A stretch of DNA of 64,000 nucleotides from Rhodococcus jostii NBRC 16295 (GCF_001894825.1 NZ_BCWY01000004.1:1-64000), one strand, 5' to 3'; positions 31,881 to 41,627 are shown, counted from the first letter of the stretch. Made by a program: numbers and translations. Notes: a model not told the origin generated them from the letters alone.

Positions 31881-33908
31881 ATGGTGCAGATCGGGCGCAG
31901 ACGGTGGATCGCGGTGGTGGCGACAGGGGTGACCCTGACGATGGGCGTCGCGAGTTGCTCGTCGACCGATGCCACGGATGTCGCCTTCGATACCAGCGAA
32001 CTGGATTCCGCGATCAGTCCCTGCGACAACCTGTACGGGTTCGTCAACGGTACCTGGCTCGCGGAAACCACGATCCCGGACGACGAATCCAGCTACGGTG
32101 TCTTCAACCAGCTGCGGGACAAGAGTCTGGACACGCAGCGGGGCATCGCCGAGAATGCCGTCGGCGATCTGGGGAGCGAGGACGAGAACTCGGACCGGTC
32201 GAAGATCGGGGCGCTCTACGAATCCGCGATGGACGAGAAGTCCATCGACGACGCCGGATTCACGCCACTGGCACCGGAATTGGCGCGGGTCGACGCGATC
32301 GCGTCTTCTGCTGACGTCGCGAAGTTCCTCACCGAGGACGCCGCCGACGGCGGGTCGATCATGTTCAGCCTGACCGCGGGCGCCGACTTCCAGGATGCGA
32401 CGAAGCAGATCGGCTTCGTCACCCCGACCGGAATTTCGTTGCCGTCCAAGGACTACTACCTCGACCCGCAGTACGCGCCGATCCTCGACGCCTACCGGAA
32501 CTACCTGAGCAAGTCACTCGAACTGATCGGTGCCGACGACGCGCAGGCCGCTGAGGCCGTCGAACTCGAGAAGGCTCTGGCGGAGGCGTCGCTGTCGCCC
32601 GAGGACGCACGTGATCCCGCGACGCAATACAACCTCGTCTCCGTCGACGAGGCGAACGCGACGACACCGGCTTTCGACTGGCGGCCGTTCTTCGCGGCGC
32701 AGGGAGTCACCGCCGACCAGGGATTCTCCCTCGCCGACACTCCGTACTTCACCCGGGTGAACGAACTCCTGGGACGCGCTCCCGTCGACCAGTGGAAGTC
32801 CTACCTGCGCACGCAGGTGGTGTCCCGCTCGGCCGAGCGACTGTCGAAGCCGTTTCGGGACAACCAGTTCGAATTCGAGAAGCAGATCTCGGGGAGTACC
32901 GCGCAGAAGCCCCGCTGGAAGACCGCTGTCGCGGACGTGAACTCCGCGATGGGCGACGCGATGGGCGAACTGTATGTCGGGGAGGCGTTCGACCCGGCGG
33001 CGAAGGAACACGCGCAGCAACTCGTCCACCAGGTTCTCGACGCGTTGAAGGTGCGCATCGAGAACGTCGACTGGATGAGTCCGGAAACCAAACAGAAAGC
33101 GCTCGACAAGTGGTCGGAACTGGTGCCCAAGATCGGGTACCCCGACACGTGGCGTGACTGGTCCGGGTTGCAGATCGCCCGGGACGACTACTTCGGCAAC
33201 CTCGCCGCGGCCGACAAGTTCAATCACGCTTACGATCTGGCGAAGATCGGCAAGCCGTCCGACCGCACCGAGTGGGCGATGACACCGCAGACGGTCAACG
33301 CGTACTACAACCCCAGCGACAACACGATCAACTTCCCCGCCGCGATCCTGCAGGCCCCGTTCTTCGACCCGAACGCCGACGACGCCCTCAACCTCGGTGG
33401 GATCGGCTCCGTCATCGGCCACGAGGCGACGCACGGGTTCGACGACCAGGGCAGCCAATTCGACGGCAAGGGCAACAACGTGAACTGGTGGACACCGACG
33501 GACCGGGAGCAGTTCGCGAGCCGGACGCAGAAACTCGTCGACCAATTCGACGCCTACACACCGATCCCCGGCAGGCCCGACATTCACGTCAACGGCAACC
33601 TGACACTCGGGGAGAACATCGCCGATCTGGGTGGAGTCAACGCGTCGTACGACGCATTGCAGGCCGCGCTCGATTCCGACCCCGGCGCGGCGGAGGAGAA
33701 GATCGACGGGTACACGCCGAGTCAGCGTTTCTTCCTCAACTACGCCCGAATATGGCGGGAGAAGACCCGCGACGAGGCCATGATCACGCAACTCGACAGC
33801 GATCCGCATGCGCCGTCGGATCTTCGCGTCAACGGTGTCGTCCCGAACGTGCCCGGGTTCGGACAGTCGTTCGGGTGCCCACCGGGCTCTCCGCTGGTGA
33901 TCTGGTGA
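31881..33908 (+). CDS. M13 family (neprilysin-like) zinc metallopeptidase, lipoprotein
   Basis: 675 aa. Signal peptide with lipobox-type GVASC, a long N-terminal cap domain with PTGISLPSKDYYLDP, and a catalytic domain with VIGHEATHGFDDQGSQFDG (HExxH; both His bind zinc, Glu is the base) and NLTLGENIADLGGV (ENxxD, third zinc ligand). The C-terminus FGQSFGCPPGSPL is typical of the family and of mycobacterial Zmp1/PepO. An extracellular peptidase acting on short peptides is expected. The ATG at 31881 fits the signal peptide; the open frame upstream is chance. Confidence 0.93.
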   Translation: MVQIGRRRWIAVVATGVTLTMGVASCSSTDATDVAFDTSELDSAISPCDNLYGFVNGTWLAETTIPDDESSYGVFNQLRDKSLDTQRGIAENAVGDLGSEDENSDRSKIGALYESAMDEKSIDDAGFTPLAPELARVDAIASSADVAKFLTEDAADGGSIMFSLTAGADFQDATKQIGFVTPTGISLPSKDYYLDPQYAPILDAYRNYLSKSLELIGADDAQAAEAVELEKALAEASLSPEDARDPATQYNLVSVDEANATTPAFDWRPFFAAQGVTADQGFSLADTPYFTRVNELLGRAPVDQWKSYLRTQVVSRSAERLSKPFRDNQFEFEKQISGSTAQKPRWKTAVADVNSAMGDAMGELYVGEAFDPAAKEHAQQLVHQVLDALKVRIENVDWMSPETKQKALDKWSELVPKIGYPDTWRDWSGLQIARDDYFGNLAAADKFNHAYDLAKIGKPSDRTEWAMTPQTVNAYYNPSDNTINFPAAILQAPFFDPNADDALNLGGIGSVIGHEATHGFDDQGSQFDGKGNNVNWWTPTDREQFASRTQKLVDQFDAYTPIPGRPDIHVNGNLTLGENIADLGGVNASYDALQAALDSDPGAAEEKIDGYTPSQRFFLNYARIWREKTRDEAMITQLDSDPHAPSDLRVNGVVPNVPGFGQSFGCPPGSPLVIW

Positions 33909-33916
33909 ATGCTGCG

Positions 33917-33962
33917 CCTGTGAGTACTTGTTAACCGCGGGCGGTTAACAAGTACTCACGGG
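33917..33962. repeat. Palindromic GTGAGTACTT element, copy 2
   Basis: Arms 33917-33938 and 33941-33962 pair over 22 bp with one mismatch and a 2-nt centre. It lies between the convergent M13 peptidase and phosphotransferase genes; the TGA of the latter (33956-33958) is inside the right arm. Confidence 0.85.
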
Positions 33963-34840
33963 CGGAGCATGGCTGCCACATGCCCGAGTCGGGGCTGGTC
34001 GATCGACCCCTCGACGCACCGGGCGAACAGCCACAGCCGTAACCGCTGGGCGTCGAGGTCGAGCAGGCCGGACATCCGGTCCGAGAACCCGGCGGGGTCG
34101 GCGGCGAGACGATCGACGTGGTCGAGCATGTGCTGCAGCACGTCGTATGTCGGATCCCCGACATACGGTTTGGGGTCGATCACCAGCCACGGTTCGCGGG
34201 CGGCGGCCAGCACGTTGTCGGGGTGAAGGTCCGTGCACAGCAGTCGCGACTGCGTCGCCGTCCGTGGGAGTTCGCGGAACAGGTCCATCCCGGTTCGCGT
34301 GAGGCCCGGATCGATGCGCGGTGCGGGCCCGGGTTTCTCCTCGAACTCGTCGGCCCAGATGTCGCACATGCTGGTGAGCGGTCGGAACGGGTGGTCGGCC
34401 GGTGGGTCGATCCACAGCCTGCGCAGCAACCCCGCGATCACGACGTCCTGCTCTTCGGGCGGCCGGACCTCGGACAGCGGGGTGCCCGGTTCGCAGGCTT
34501 CGAGGAGCAGCGCGGTGGTGTGGTCGAGCACGCGGTGGTCGAGGAGCCGGACGGCGCCGTCACCGTGCCAGGCCGTGAGCCCGTCCGCCTCGTGCAGCGC
34601 CTCGTCGTGTCGCCAGCCGACTTTCAGCACCACTCGATCGCCGGCGGCGGTGCGCGCGGGCGCCGTCCAGGACGTGACGCCCCCGGGCTGGAACGGGCGG
34701 CCGAGTTCCAGCGACCATTCCCGGGCCAACGTCCCGACGACTGCGGGGAGCCCGGCCAGCCATGTTCGGCGCGGCGCGTCGGGGGCGTCGTACGCGTCCA
34801 TCTCCCGCACGAGGTTCGTCGGCAGCTCCAAATCCGGCAC
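33956..34840 (-). CDS. Aminoglycoside/hydroxyurea phosphotransferase-like kinase
   Basis: 294 aa of the APH/choline-kinase fold, closest in layout to streptomycin 6-kinase-type proteins. Seen: [20 protein letters not shown] (ATP-binding Lys and Glu), [14 protein letters not shown] (catalytic loop with Asp and Asn) and [16 protein letters not shown] (metal-binding Asp). The GTG at 34840 gives the family length, although the frame is open to 34879. Whether it modifies a drug or a metabolite cannot be told. Confidence 0.83.
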   Translation of the reverse strand: MPDLELPTNLVREMDAYDAPDAPRRTWLAGLPAVVGTLAREWSLELGRPFQPGGVTSWTAPARTAAGDRVVLKVGWRHDEALHEADGLTAWHGDGAVRLLDHRVLDHTTALLLEACEPGTPLSEVRPPEEQDVVIAGLLRRLWIDPPADHPFRPLTSMCDIWADEFEEKPGPAPRIDPGLTRTGMDLFRELPRTATQSRLLCTDLHPDNVLAAAREPWLVIDPKPYVGDPTYDVLQHMLDHVDRLAADPAGFSDRMSGLLDLDAQRLRLWLFARCVEGSIDQPRLGHVAAMLRP

Positions 34841-34935
34841 ACCCGCATTGTGCCTCGCCCGGATCAGGCAATCGCCCACCCCGGCAAACTAGAACCTGTT
34901 ACATTCGCGAGACGGGTACTACTTCAGGAGCCGCA

Positions 34936-35742
34936 GTGATCCTCGATCGGTTCAAGGTCGACGGCCGGGTTGCCGTCATCACAGGCGCGGGCCGCGGAAT
35001 CGGCGCCGCCACGGCGGTCGCGCTCGCGGAGGCCGGCGCCGACGTCGTGATCTCGGCGCGTCACGCCGACCAACTCCACAAGGTGGCCGCGCAGGTCGAG
35101 GAAGCGGGTCGGCGAGCACTCGTCGTCCCCGCCGACCTGAACGATCTCGCCGCCGTCGCCGCTCTCGCCGACGCCGCGCAGGACGAGTTCGGACGGCTCG
35201 ACATCGTCGTGAACAACGTCGGCGGCACCATCCCCAACGCCCTGCTCGACACGGACGCGGACTACCTCGAAGAGGCATTCCACTTCAACGTCAGCACCGC
35301 GCACACCCTCGTGCGCGCGGCGGTGCCGCACATGCTCGCCCACGACGGCGGTTCCGTCGTGAGTATCTCCTCGGTGATGGGACGGCTGTCCGGTCGCGGC
35401 TACCTGGCCTACGGCACGGCCAAGGCGGCCCTGGCCCATTACACCCGGCTCGCCGCCCGCGACCTCAGCCCGCACATCCGCGTCAACGCGATCGCGGTCG
35501 GATCGGTGCTGACGTCCGCGCTGGAATTCGTCGCGTCGGATCCCGCAGTCAAGGCCGGGATGGAGAGCGTCACGCCCCTCGGCCGGATCGGTGCTCCCGA
35601 GGACATCGCCGCGACTGTTCTGTATCTGTCCTCGAAGGCCGGGTCGTACCTCACCGGCAAGGTGATCGAGGTCGACGGAGGCCTCGACCAACCGAACCTC
35701 GATCTCGGCCTACCCGATCTGGAACTCGGAGAGAACTCATGA
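34936..35742 (+). CDS. SDR family oxidoreductase
   Basis: Classical short-chain dehydrogenase of 268 aa: [23 protein letters not shown] (cofactor), [13 protein letters not shown] (Ser) and [11 protein letters not shown] (YxxxK), ending with [17 protein letters not shown]. The GTG at 34936 has AGGAG upstream. The next gene overlaps it by 4 nt, so the two likely act in one pathway. The substrate is unknown. Confidence 0.9.
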   Translation: MILDRFKVDGRVAVITGAGRGIGAATAVALAEAGADVVISARHADQLHKVAAQVEEAGRRALVVPADLNDLAAVAALADAAQDEFGRLDIVVNNVGGTIPNALLDTDADYLEEAFHFNVSTAHTLVRAAVPHMLAHDGGSVVSISSVMGRLSGRGYLAYGTAKAALAHYTRLAARDLSPHIRVNAIAVGSVLTSALEFVASDPAVKAGMESVTPLGRIGAPEDIAATVLYLSSKAGSYLTGKVIEVDGGLDQPNLDLGLPDLELGENS

Positions 35743-36821
35743 CATATCGCGTCGTCGAATGGTCCACCGGCACGGTCGGGCGTCACGCCATCGCGGGCAT
35801 CGACGCCCGCAACGACCTCGAACTGGTCGGCGCGTGGGTGTCCAACCCGGACAAGGTCGGGAAGGATGCCGGTGAGTTGGCCGGACTCGGAAAAGAACTG
35901 GGGGTGAAGGCGACCGACGACAAGGCGGCACTCCTCGCCCTGAAACCCGACTGCATCGTGCACACCGCGATGACGGACGACCGCATCTTCGATGCCATCG
36001 AGGACCTGATCTCGTTTCTCGAGGCCGGCATCAACGTCGTGTCTTCGGGTCCGGTCCTGTTGCAGTATCCGATAGGTGTGGTCCCGGACGATCTCGTCGA
36101 CCGCATCCGCCGCGCCGGTGAGCAGGGCGACGCAAGTCTCCACGTGAACGGCATCGACCCCGGGTTCGCGAACGACGTTCTCCCGCTGGCCATGACGAGT
36201 CTGTCGCAACGCATCGACGAGGTGCGGTGCTACGAGATCGCCGACTATTCCACCTACTACCAGCCGGTGGTGATGAGCGAGATCTTCGGTTTCGGCAAAC
36301 CCGTCGACGAGACGCCGATGCTGTTCCAACCGGGCGTGCTGTCGCTGGCGTGGGGGAGCGTCGTACGGCAGATCGCCGCCGGACTGGACCTCACCCTGGA
36401 CGAACCGCTGGTCGAGAAGTTCGAACGGATCCCCGCCGAGGAGGTCCTGGACATTCTGTCGTGCCACATCGCGAAGGGGACGGTCGCGGCGGTGCGGTTC
36501 GAGGTCGTCGGCACGGTCGACGGCGTTCCCCGGGTGGTCCTCGAGCACGTCACCCGCACCCACCCCGAACAGCAACCGGACTGGCCGAAACCCGCCCGCG
36601 GCGACGGGTGCTACCGGATCGACATCACGGGCGAGCCGATGATGACCGTCGAGTTCAACCACCACGGCGAGAACGGGGACCACAACGTGTCGGGCATGAT
36701 CGTCACCGCGATGCGACTGGTGAATTCCGTGCACGCGGTGGTCGAGGCGAAACCCGGACTGGTCACCGCACTCGACCTGCCCCTGATCACCGGCCGTGGT
36801 TTGTGCGCTTCGCGCCCGTGA
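35739..36821 (+). CDS. DapB-like NAD(P)-dependent dehydrogenase
   Basis: 360 aa with an N-terminal dihydrodipicolinate-reductase-like Rossmann domain ([19 protein letters not shown], then [12 protein letters not shown]) and a C-terminal domain with [19 protein letters not shown]. The family includes 2,4-diaminopentanoate dehydrogenase but most actinobacterial members are uncharacterised. ATGA overlap with the SDR. The TGA stop (36819-36821) is contributed by a GTGAGTAC palindromic element. Confidence 0.82.
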   Translation: MTYRVVEWSTGTVGRHAIAGIDARNDLELVGAWVSNPDKVGKDAGELAGLGKELGVKATDDKAALLALKPDCIVHTAMTDDRIFDAIEDLISFLEAGINVVSSGPVLLQYPIGVVPDDLVDRIRRAGEQGDASLHVNGIDPGFANDVLPLAMTSLSQRIDEVRCYEIADYSTYYQPVVMSEIFGFGKPVDETPMLFQPGVLSLAWGSVVRQIAAGLDLTLDEPLVEKFERIPAEEVLDILSCHIAKGTVAAVRFEVVGTVDGVPRVVLEHVTRTHPEQQPDWPKPARGDGCYRIDITGEPMMTVEFNHHGENGDHNVSGMIVTAMRLVNSVHAVVEAKPGLVTALDLPLITGRGLCASRP

Positions 36822-36860
36822 GTACTTATTAACCGCGGGACGTTAAGAAGTACTCACAGG
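36815..36860. repeat. Palindromic GTGAGTACTT element, copy 3
   Basis: Arms about 36815-36835 and 36841-36860 pair with a few mismatches (the most degenerate copy). It lies between the convergent DapB-like and HAD genes and supplies the stop codons of both: TGA at 36819-36821 and, on the other strand, at 36854-36856. Confidence 0.8.
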
Positions 36861-37552
36861 CCGAAGGCACTCAGCGCATTTCGGAGCCCGTCCGGGCGCT
36901 CGGCGAGGGGGACGGGTTCGACGAGCGCGAACGCGCAGCCCACCTTTCGTGCCGCACCGTCGGCTTCCTCGCTGTCGCCGATCATCAGCGTCCGTTCGGG
37001 CGCGGCGTCGACCGCGGCGAGGGCGTGCTCGAAGATCTTCGGATCCGGTTTGACCGCACCCACCTCGAACGACAGCACGAACGCGTCGACGAGATGCTCG
37101 ACTCCCAGGTCCGTGAACGCAGGCCGGATGTCGAAGGCGATGTTGCTCAGGACCGCAACCTTGATTCCGCGGTCCTTCAGCGCCGCAAGCACTTCCACCG
37201 TGTCGGGGTACGCGCTCCAGCACCGTGGGTCGATCAGCCGCTCGTACAGCCCGACCGCCTGGTCCTGGTGCGCCACCCCGGACTTGCGTAAGACGTCGAG
37301 GTACGCCTGCCGGTGGAACCGGGGGTCGAGGTCGCGGTTGGTCCACGCGTGGTGTTCCGCCGCATCCATCTCGACGGTCTGACCGACTGGCGCCGTCATG
37401 CGCCGCATCAACTCGGCCTGCTGGTGGAGGTCGAACGGTTCACCTTCGTGGTCGGTGAGGTCGGACATCCAGCTGTCGTCCTCCTCCAGCCGGAACAGCG
37501 TGCCGGAGAAGTCGAAGATCACTGCGTCGAAGTCGGTGAGATCGGAAGCCAC
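36854..37552 (-). CDS. HAD superfamily hydrolase
   Basis: 232 aa. Motif I is IFDFSGTLFRL, that is DxS instead of the phosphatase DxD; motif II is VAVLSNIAFD; motif III/IV is GAVKPDPKIFEHAL and MIGDSEEADGAARKVG. The cap between about 20 and 110 is helical. Loss of the second Asp is found in haloacid-dehalogenase-type members, so it may not be a phosphatase. It is convergent with the DapB-like gene. Confidence 0.85.
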   Translation of the reverse strand: MASDLTDFDAVIFDFSGTLFRLEEDDSWMSDLTDHEGEPFDLHQQAELMRRMTAPVGQTVEMDAAEHHAWTNRDLDPRFHRQAYLDVLRKSGVAHQDQAVGLYERLIDPRCWSAYPDTVEVLAALKDRGIKVAVLSNIAFDIRPAFTDLGVEHLVDAFVLSFEVGAVKPDPKIFEHALAAVDAAPERTLMIGDSEEADGAARKVGCAFALVEPVPLAERPDGLRNALSAFGL

Positions 37553-37604
37553 GGTTCCAGGCTAACGCGCCCTGCGCGCGACTTCAGGGTGAGTCCGGGC
37601 GGGG

Positions 37605-37928
37605 TCAGTCGACTTCGAGTTCACCCATCGGTGACCACTCGGTGCCGTCGATCGTGGTGTTGATGATCCGCGGCGTCTGGGCGAGGGCGGGTTTCAACTC
37701 GCGCAGCGCATTCTGGAAGTGCTCGCTCTGCACGTGGGCGACGGCGGCGTCGTCGTCACGGAAGGCTTCGACGAGGACGTACAGGTTCGGATCTTCCACC
37801 GCGCGCGACCAGTAGAACCACAGGTTGCCCGGTTCGTTCCGGGTCGCGTCGGTGAACGGTCGTACCAGGTCGAGCCAGCTGTCCGCGTGGTCCGGTTTCA
37901 CGGTGAAGTTGACGACGATGAAGATCAC
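37605..37928 (-). CDS. Antibiotic-biosynthesis-monooxygenase (ABM) domain protein
   Basis: 107 aa of the dimeric ferredoxin-like ABM/quinol-monooxygenase fold: FIVVNFTVKPDHADSWLDLV, TRNEPGNLWFYWSRAVEDPN, and HVQSEHFQNALRELKP. Third gene of a DUF1348-TetR-ABM run. Members degrade quinones or reactive intermediates, or serve as small cofactorless oxygenases. Confidence 0.87.
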   Translation of the reverse strand: MIFIVVNFTVKPDHADSWLDLVRPFTDATRNEPGNLWFYWSRAVEDPNLYVLVEAFRDDDAAVAHVQSEHFQNALRELKPALAQTPRIINTTIDGTEWSPMGELEVD

Positions 37929-37967
37929 GGCTGCCTCACTTGTCGAGTTCCCATTCCGCGAAGAATC

Positions 37968-38540
37968 CTACGCGCGCGATCCCGTCGAATCGTCGACCGA
38001 GCGGCGCAGCCGGGTGAGGATGCGGGTGAAGGTGTCGGGGTCGTCCAGGGCGCGTGCCAGGACCAGTGCACCCTGGATCCCCGCGACCACCTCCTCGGCG
38101 AGTGGACGTGACTGCGTGCCGTGGCCGGCGTCGGTGAGGGCGCCGGCCAGCGAATCGACCCAGTCGGTGAAGTAGGCGCGGACGCGGTGGGCGAAGCGGT
38201 CACGTTCGAGGCCGAGCGCGAACGCACCGAACAGGCAGATCCGTCGACCCGACCGGAAGTACGTCTCGACCTCGTCGAACATCCGCTCGAGCCGGGCGCC
38301 GGCGGGCTCGGGCCCACGCAGCGGCAGGTATACGGCGGTCTGAAACCACGCGTCGACCTCGTCGAGAACGGCCTCGGCCATCTCGTCCTTGCCGCGGGGG
38401 AAGAAGTTGTACAGACTGCCTTTGCCGAGTCCGGTCTGCTCGGTGATGACGGCCAGGCTTGCGCCGTCGAACCCGTGGGATCGGAACACCTCGGCCAACA
38501 CAGGGACGACGTCGCCGCGTTCGGCTACTGATCGGGGCAT
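37968..38540 (-). CDS. TetR family regulator
   Basis: 190 aa. N-terminal helix-turn-helix DGASLAVITEQTGLGKGSLYNFF (ASLAVITEQTGLGKGSLYNF, about 27-46) and a C-terminal ligand domain of the TetR_C type with FRSGRRICLFGAFALG. It follows the DUF1348 gene by 20 nt. Twin TACC-N4-GGTA palindromes in front of that gene are the likely binding sites, so it should control its own operon. Confidence 0.88.
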   Translation of the reverse strand: MPRSVAERGDVVPVLAEVFRSHGFDGASLAVITEQTGLGKGSLYNFFPRGKDEMAEAVLDEVDAWFQTAVYLPLRGPEPAGARLERMFDEVETYFRSGRRICLFGAFALGLERDRFAHRVRAYFTDWVDSLAGALTDAGHGTQSRPLAEEVVAGIQGALVLARALDDPDTFTRILTRLRRSVDDSTGSRA

Positions 38541-38560
38541 GACCACTCCTCGTGTGCCGG

Positions 38561-39031
38561 TCAGAGGCCGAGTTCGCTCAGCCCGGGATGGTCCGACGGT
38601 CGCACGCCGGACATGTCCCAGAAGAATGTGCGGTCGGATTCGTCGATCGGGACGTCGTTGATGCTGGCGTGCCGCCACCGCATCAGCCCGTTCTCGTCGA
38701 ACTGCCAGTTCTCGTTGCCGTACGCACGGAACCACTGCCCGTCGGCGTTGTGGAACTCGTACGCGAACCGGACCGCGATGCGATTCCCGTCGTGCGCCCA
38801 CAACTCCTTGATCAGGCGGTATTCCAGCTCGCGGTCCCACTTTCCGGTGAGGAAGTCGACGATCTCGCGACGACCCTGCAGGAAGGTGGACCGGTTACGC
38901 CACCAGCTGTCCTCGGTGTAGGCCTGCGCGACCTTCTCCGGATCGCGGGAATTCCAGCCGTTCTCGGCGCCGCGAACCTTCTCGATCGCGGTGTCGCGCG
39001 TGAACGGTGGGACGGGTGGGCGAATGGACAT
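38561..39031 (-). CDS. DUF1348 (SnoaL/NTF2-like) protein
   Basis: 156 aa with the family block [40 protein letters not shown] and [18 protein letters not shown] precedes the ATG at 39031. Function unknown; it heads an operon with TetR and ABM genes under a TetR-type operator, which suggests inducible detoxification. Confidence 0.87.
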   Translation of the reverse strand: MSIRPPVPPFTRDTAIEKVRGAENGWNSRDPEKVAQAYTEDSWWRNRSTFLQGRREIVDFLTGKWDRELEYRLIKELWAHDGNRIAVRFAYEFHNADGQWFRAYGNENWQFDENGLMRWRHASINDVPIDESDRTFFWDMSGVRPSDHPGLSELGL

Positions 39032-39053
39032 GGTGAGCGCTCCCCTCGGGATC

Positions 39054-39088
39054 TGTACCTTTCGGTACACACTTTACCGATAGGTACA
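39054..39088 (-). promoter_or_regulatory. Twin TetR-type operators TACC-N4-GGTA
   Basis: TGTACC-TTTC-GGTACA (39054-39069) and TTTACC-GATA-GGTACA (39073-39088) share the TACCNNNNGGTA core, with centres 19 bp apart. They lie 23-57 nt upstream of the DUF1348 ATG, where repressor binding would cover the promoter. Confidence 0.65.
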
Positions 39089-39101
39089 AACTCTGTCCAG
39101 A

Positions 39102-39136
39102 GCCGATGCCCCCGCCGTGACGGCGAGGGCATCGGC
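39102..39136 (-). terminator. Hairpin terminator after the symporter operon
   Basis: GCCGATGCCC (39102-39111) pairs with GGGCATCGGC (39127-39136), and an inner CGCCG/CGGCG extends the stem to about 16 bp with one mismatch and a TGA loop. It lies 13 nt after the symporter stop. There is no T-tract. Confidence 0.65.
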
Positions 39137-39148
39137 CGAGCGTGAAAC

Positions 39149-40753
39149 CTAGTGCGCTTCGGCGAGTTCCGCGCCGATGCCGGTTTCGGCGCGCACCAGC
39201 ATCTCGGCGAACTTCTCGTCGCGATCCGCCGAAGGTCCGTGACGGCGTTCGCCGGCGAGCGAGCCGATCACGGCGGCGGCCAAACCGAGGGGCATCGTGA
39301 TGATCACCGGCAACTGGATGGTCAGCGGCGCCGGTCCACTTCCCAGCCAGAGCGCCTCCGTGAACATCAGGCTGACTACGGTGGATGTCAATCCGACCGA
39401 GATGCCCCACACGGCGCCTGTGCTGTTGAACCGTCGCCAGTTGAGGCTGAGCAGCAGGCTGGGCAGGTGCGCACTGCCTGCGACCATGAAGGCCATTCCC
39501 ATGAAGTACGTGATATTCGTGGTGTCGCCGATCGCCATCGTCAGCCCGATCGCGACGACGCTGAACGCGACGGCCGCGTACCGGGCGACCTTCGCCTCGC
39601 GGGCGTCGGCCGTCTCCGTGCCGGCGTCGGCGGCCTTCCTGCGGGTGAGGGTCGGCCACACGTCGTGGGCGAATGTTCCCGCGGCGGAGATCACGACACC
39701 GGCGACGACGGCGACGATGCTCGCGAACGCGACGGCCGCCACCATGGCCAGCGCGATCGACCCGCCGATGGTGCCGACGCCACCGCCGAGTTCCGTGACG
39801 AGCGTCGGTGCCGCCAGGTTGCCGCCGGCGCCGACGCGGTCCGCCCCGTCGGGTCCGAGGAGCGCCGCGGTGCCGAAGCCCATGACGATGACGATCAGGT
39901 AGAAGGCGCTGCACAGTGCGACGGTCCAGCCGAGCGACTTCCGTGCCGTGGCGGCCTCGGGGACGGTGAAGAAGCGGATCAGGATGTGCGCCATTCCGGC
40001 CGTGCCGAGAGCGAATGCCAGGGAGTACGAGATCAGGTTGATCGCACCGGTCTGCCCGAAGATCAGGCCCGGCGAGAGGATGGCGTCGCCGGCCGCCGCG
40101 TTCGAGGTTGCCGCCCCGAGCATGCCCGGGAGGCTGAAGCCGAACTTCGCGAGGATCCCGAGGCATACCACGACCGCCAGGATCGACAGGATGGACGACT
40201 TGATCACTTGAACCCACGTGGTCGCCAGCATTCCGCCGACGAAGACGTAGATGCCCATGAGCGATCCGGCGACCACGACGGAGAGGCCGAACGGAATCCC
40301 CGAGACCGATTCGAGGAGGACACCCGCCGCCACGAGCTGGGCGAGCAGCACGAACGTGCCGGTGACGATGGTGCTGAGCGCAACCACCACCCGGACGCGT
40401 CGTGCGCCGGTCCGGAACACCAGAACGTCGGCGAGAGTGAACTTTCCGACGTTGCGCATCTTCTCGGCGAGCAGGAACAGGACGGGCAGGAAGGACACCA
40501 CCGACGTGCACAGGATGACGGCGCCGTCGACGCCCTTGTAGAAGATCAGCCCTGTCGTGCCCAGGAAGCTACCCGCGGAAATGAACTCACCGGCGATCGC
40601 GAACCCGTTCTGCCACCCGGTGATCGAGCGGCCCGCGGCGAAGAATCCGGTGGCGCTGCGACTTCGGCGCGACGCGGCGAACGTGACCCACAACGTGAGG
40701 GAGATGACGGCGGCACAGATGCCGATGGCGAGGAAATCGGCGTCGCCGGTCAT
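39149..40753 (-). CDS. Solute:sodium symporter (ActP/MctC-like carboxylate transporter)
   Basis: 534 aa, about 13 hydrophobic segments, SSS family: GFFAAGRSITGWQNGFAIAGEFISAGSFLG near residues 38-67 (core FAIAGEFISAGSFLG) and GTAGMAHILIRFFTVP. It should import acetate, propionate, pyruvate or a related monocarboxylate with Na+. ATGA overlap with the DUF485 gene, the usual partner of actP-type transporters. Confidence 0.9.
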   Translation of the reverse strand: MTGDADFLAIGICAAVISLTLWVTFAASRRSRSATGFFAAGRSITGWQNGFAIAGEFISAGSFLGTTGLIFYKGVDGAVILCTSVVSFLPVLFLLAEKMRNVGKFTLADVLVFRTGARRVRVVVALSTIVTGTFVLLAQLVAAGVLLESVSGIPFGLSVVVAGSLMGIYVFVGGMLATTWVQVIKSSILSILAVVVCLGILAKFGFSLPGMLGAATSNAAAGDAILSPGLIFGQTGAINLISYSLAFALGTAGMAHILIRFFTVPEAATARKSLGWTVALCSAFYLIVIVMGFGTAALLGPDGADRVGAGGNLAAPTLVTELGGGVGTIGGSIALAMVAAVAFASIVAVVAGVVISAAGTFAHDVWPTLTRRKAADAGTETADAREAKVARYAAVAFSVVAIGLTMAIGDTTNITYFMGMAFMVAGSAHLPSLLLSLNWRRFNSTGAVWGISVGLTSTVVSLMFTEALWLGSGPAPLTIQLPVIITMPLGLAAAVIGSLAGERRHGPSADRDEKFAEMLVRAETGIGAELAEAH

Positions 40754-41103
40754 GACGCATGCTCCTGATCACGTTGTGCGATGGCCAGCACGGCGGCATC
40801 GGCGGCGGGTTGGATGTAGGTGCGGGAGAGCCGGAAGTACGCGTACACGAGGACCCAGGTACCGGCGAACTGGGAGAACACCACCCACAGCGACAGCGGA
40901 ATGCCGAACGCCGTGTTGTCGCCGAGGAATTCGGGAAAGTAGGCGAATCCGACGAGGAAACCCGAGAACAGCGCGATCGCGATCAGGCCGAGGCCGGTGG
41001 TGACGGCCCGGCGACGGCGCCGCAGTTCGACGAACTCCGCCAGTGCGAGGATCGGCGACCAGACGGCCGCGCCCGGCGCGGTGGTGGGCGACTCGGTGGT
41101 CAT
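40750..41103 (-). CDS. DUF485 membrane protein
   Basis: 117 aa with two membrane helices (AVTTGLGLIAIALFSGFLVG and LWVVFSQFAGTWVLVYAYF), the pattern of YjcH-type proteins paired with acetate permeases. The ATG at 41103 overlaps the upstream stop (ATGA) and its own stop overlaps the symporter start. Confidence 0.86.
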   Translation of the reverse strand: MTTESPTTAPGAAVWSPILALAEFVELRRRRRAVTTGLGLIAIALFSGFLVGFAYFPEFLGDNTAFGIPLSLWVVFSQFAGTWVLVYAYFRLSRTYIQPAADAAVLAIAQRDQEHAS

Positions 41104-41627
41104 GCGTTCACCGCCGCGCGCCGTGCCGTGTCGAGGGCGAACTGGTTCTCGTCCCAGCCCTCGGCCAGCGGCCCGAAATAGTGGAAGCGCACCTGCTTGA
41201 CCCGGTACAGCCATCGACCGTCGATCTTGACGGCGTCATCCGTGTAGCGGCCGGCGGCGATGGACGCGGCGCCGTCGGAGACGCACGGCTGCCACAGAAA
41301 GGAGCGGACGGTCGCGCGATCGCCGTCCAGGTCGATCTCCAGGTTGGTGATGAAGTGCCAGAACGCGGTAAGCCCACCGGGGGCGAGTCCGGCGAAGAAC
41401 TCCCGCATCTCGCTCTTGCCCTTCGGGTTCGACAGTCCGTCGAATTCGCCGTCCTCGGTGAACAGGTCCATCAGGGCGTCCCAGTTGCCGTCGTCGAGAT
41501 GGCGGCAGTACTGCGCGTCGAGGTATCGGATGGCCTCCAGGTCTTCCAGGCGGCGAATTCGATCTTCGAGGGTGCTCAAGGTGGCATACCTCCACGGTGC
41601 GATGTGCGGAATGAGCGAATCGGTCAT
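41100..41627 (-). CDS. SnoaL/NTF2-like protein
   Basis: 175 aa of the SnoaL-like fold: LEDLEAIRYLDAQYCRHLDDG, WDALMDLFTEDGEFDG, and GRYTDDAVKIDGRWLYRVKQ. Fold members include ring-cleavage dioxygenase beta-subunits, cyclases and isomerases; no alpha subunit is nearby. First gene of an overlapping operon with DUF485 and the carboxylate symporter, so it may act on the imported acid or an uptake-linked ester. The ATG at 41627 is chosen over a TTG two codons earlier. Confidence 0.82.
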   Translation of the reverse strand: MTDSLIPHIAPWRYATLSTLEDRIRRLEDLEAIRYLDAQYCRHLDDGNWDALMDLFTEDGEFDGLSNPKGKSEMREFFAGLAPGGLTAFWHFITNLEIDLDGDRATVRSFLWQPCVSDGAASIAAGRYTDDAVKIDGRWLYRVKQVRFHYFGPLAEGWDENQFALDTARRAAVNA

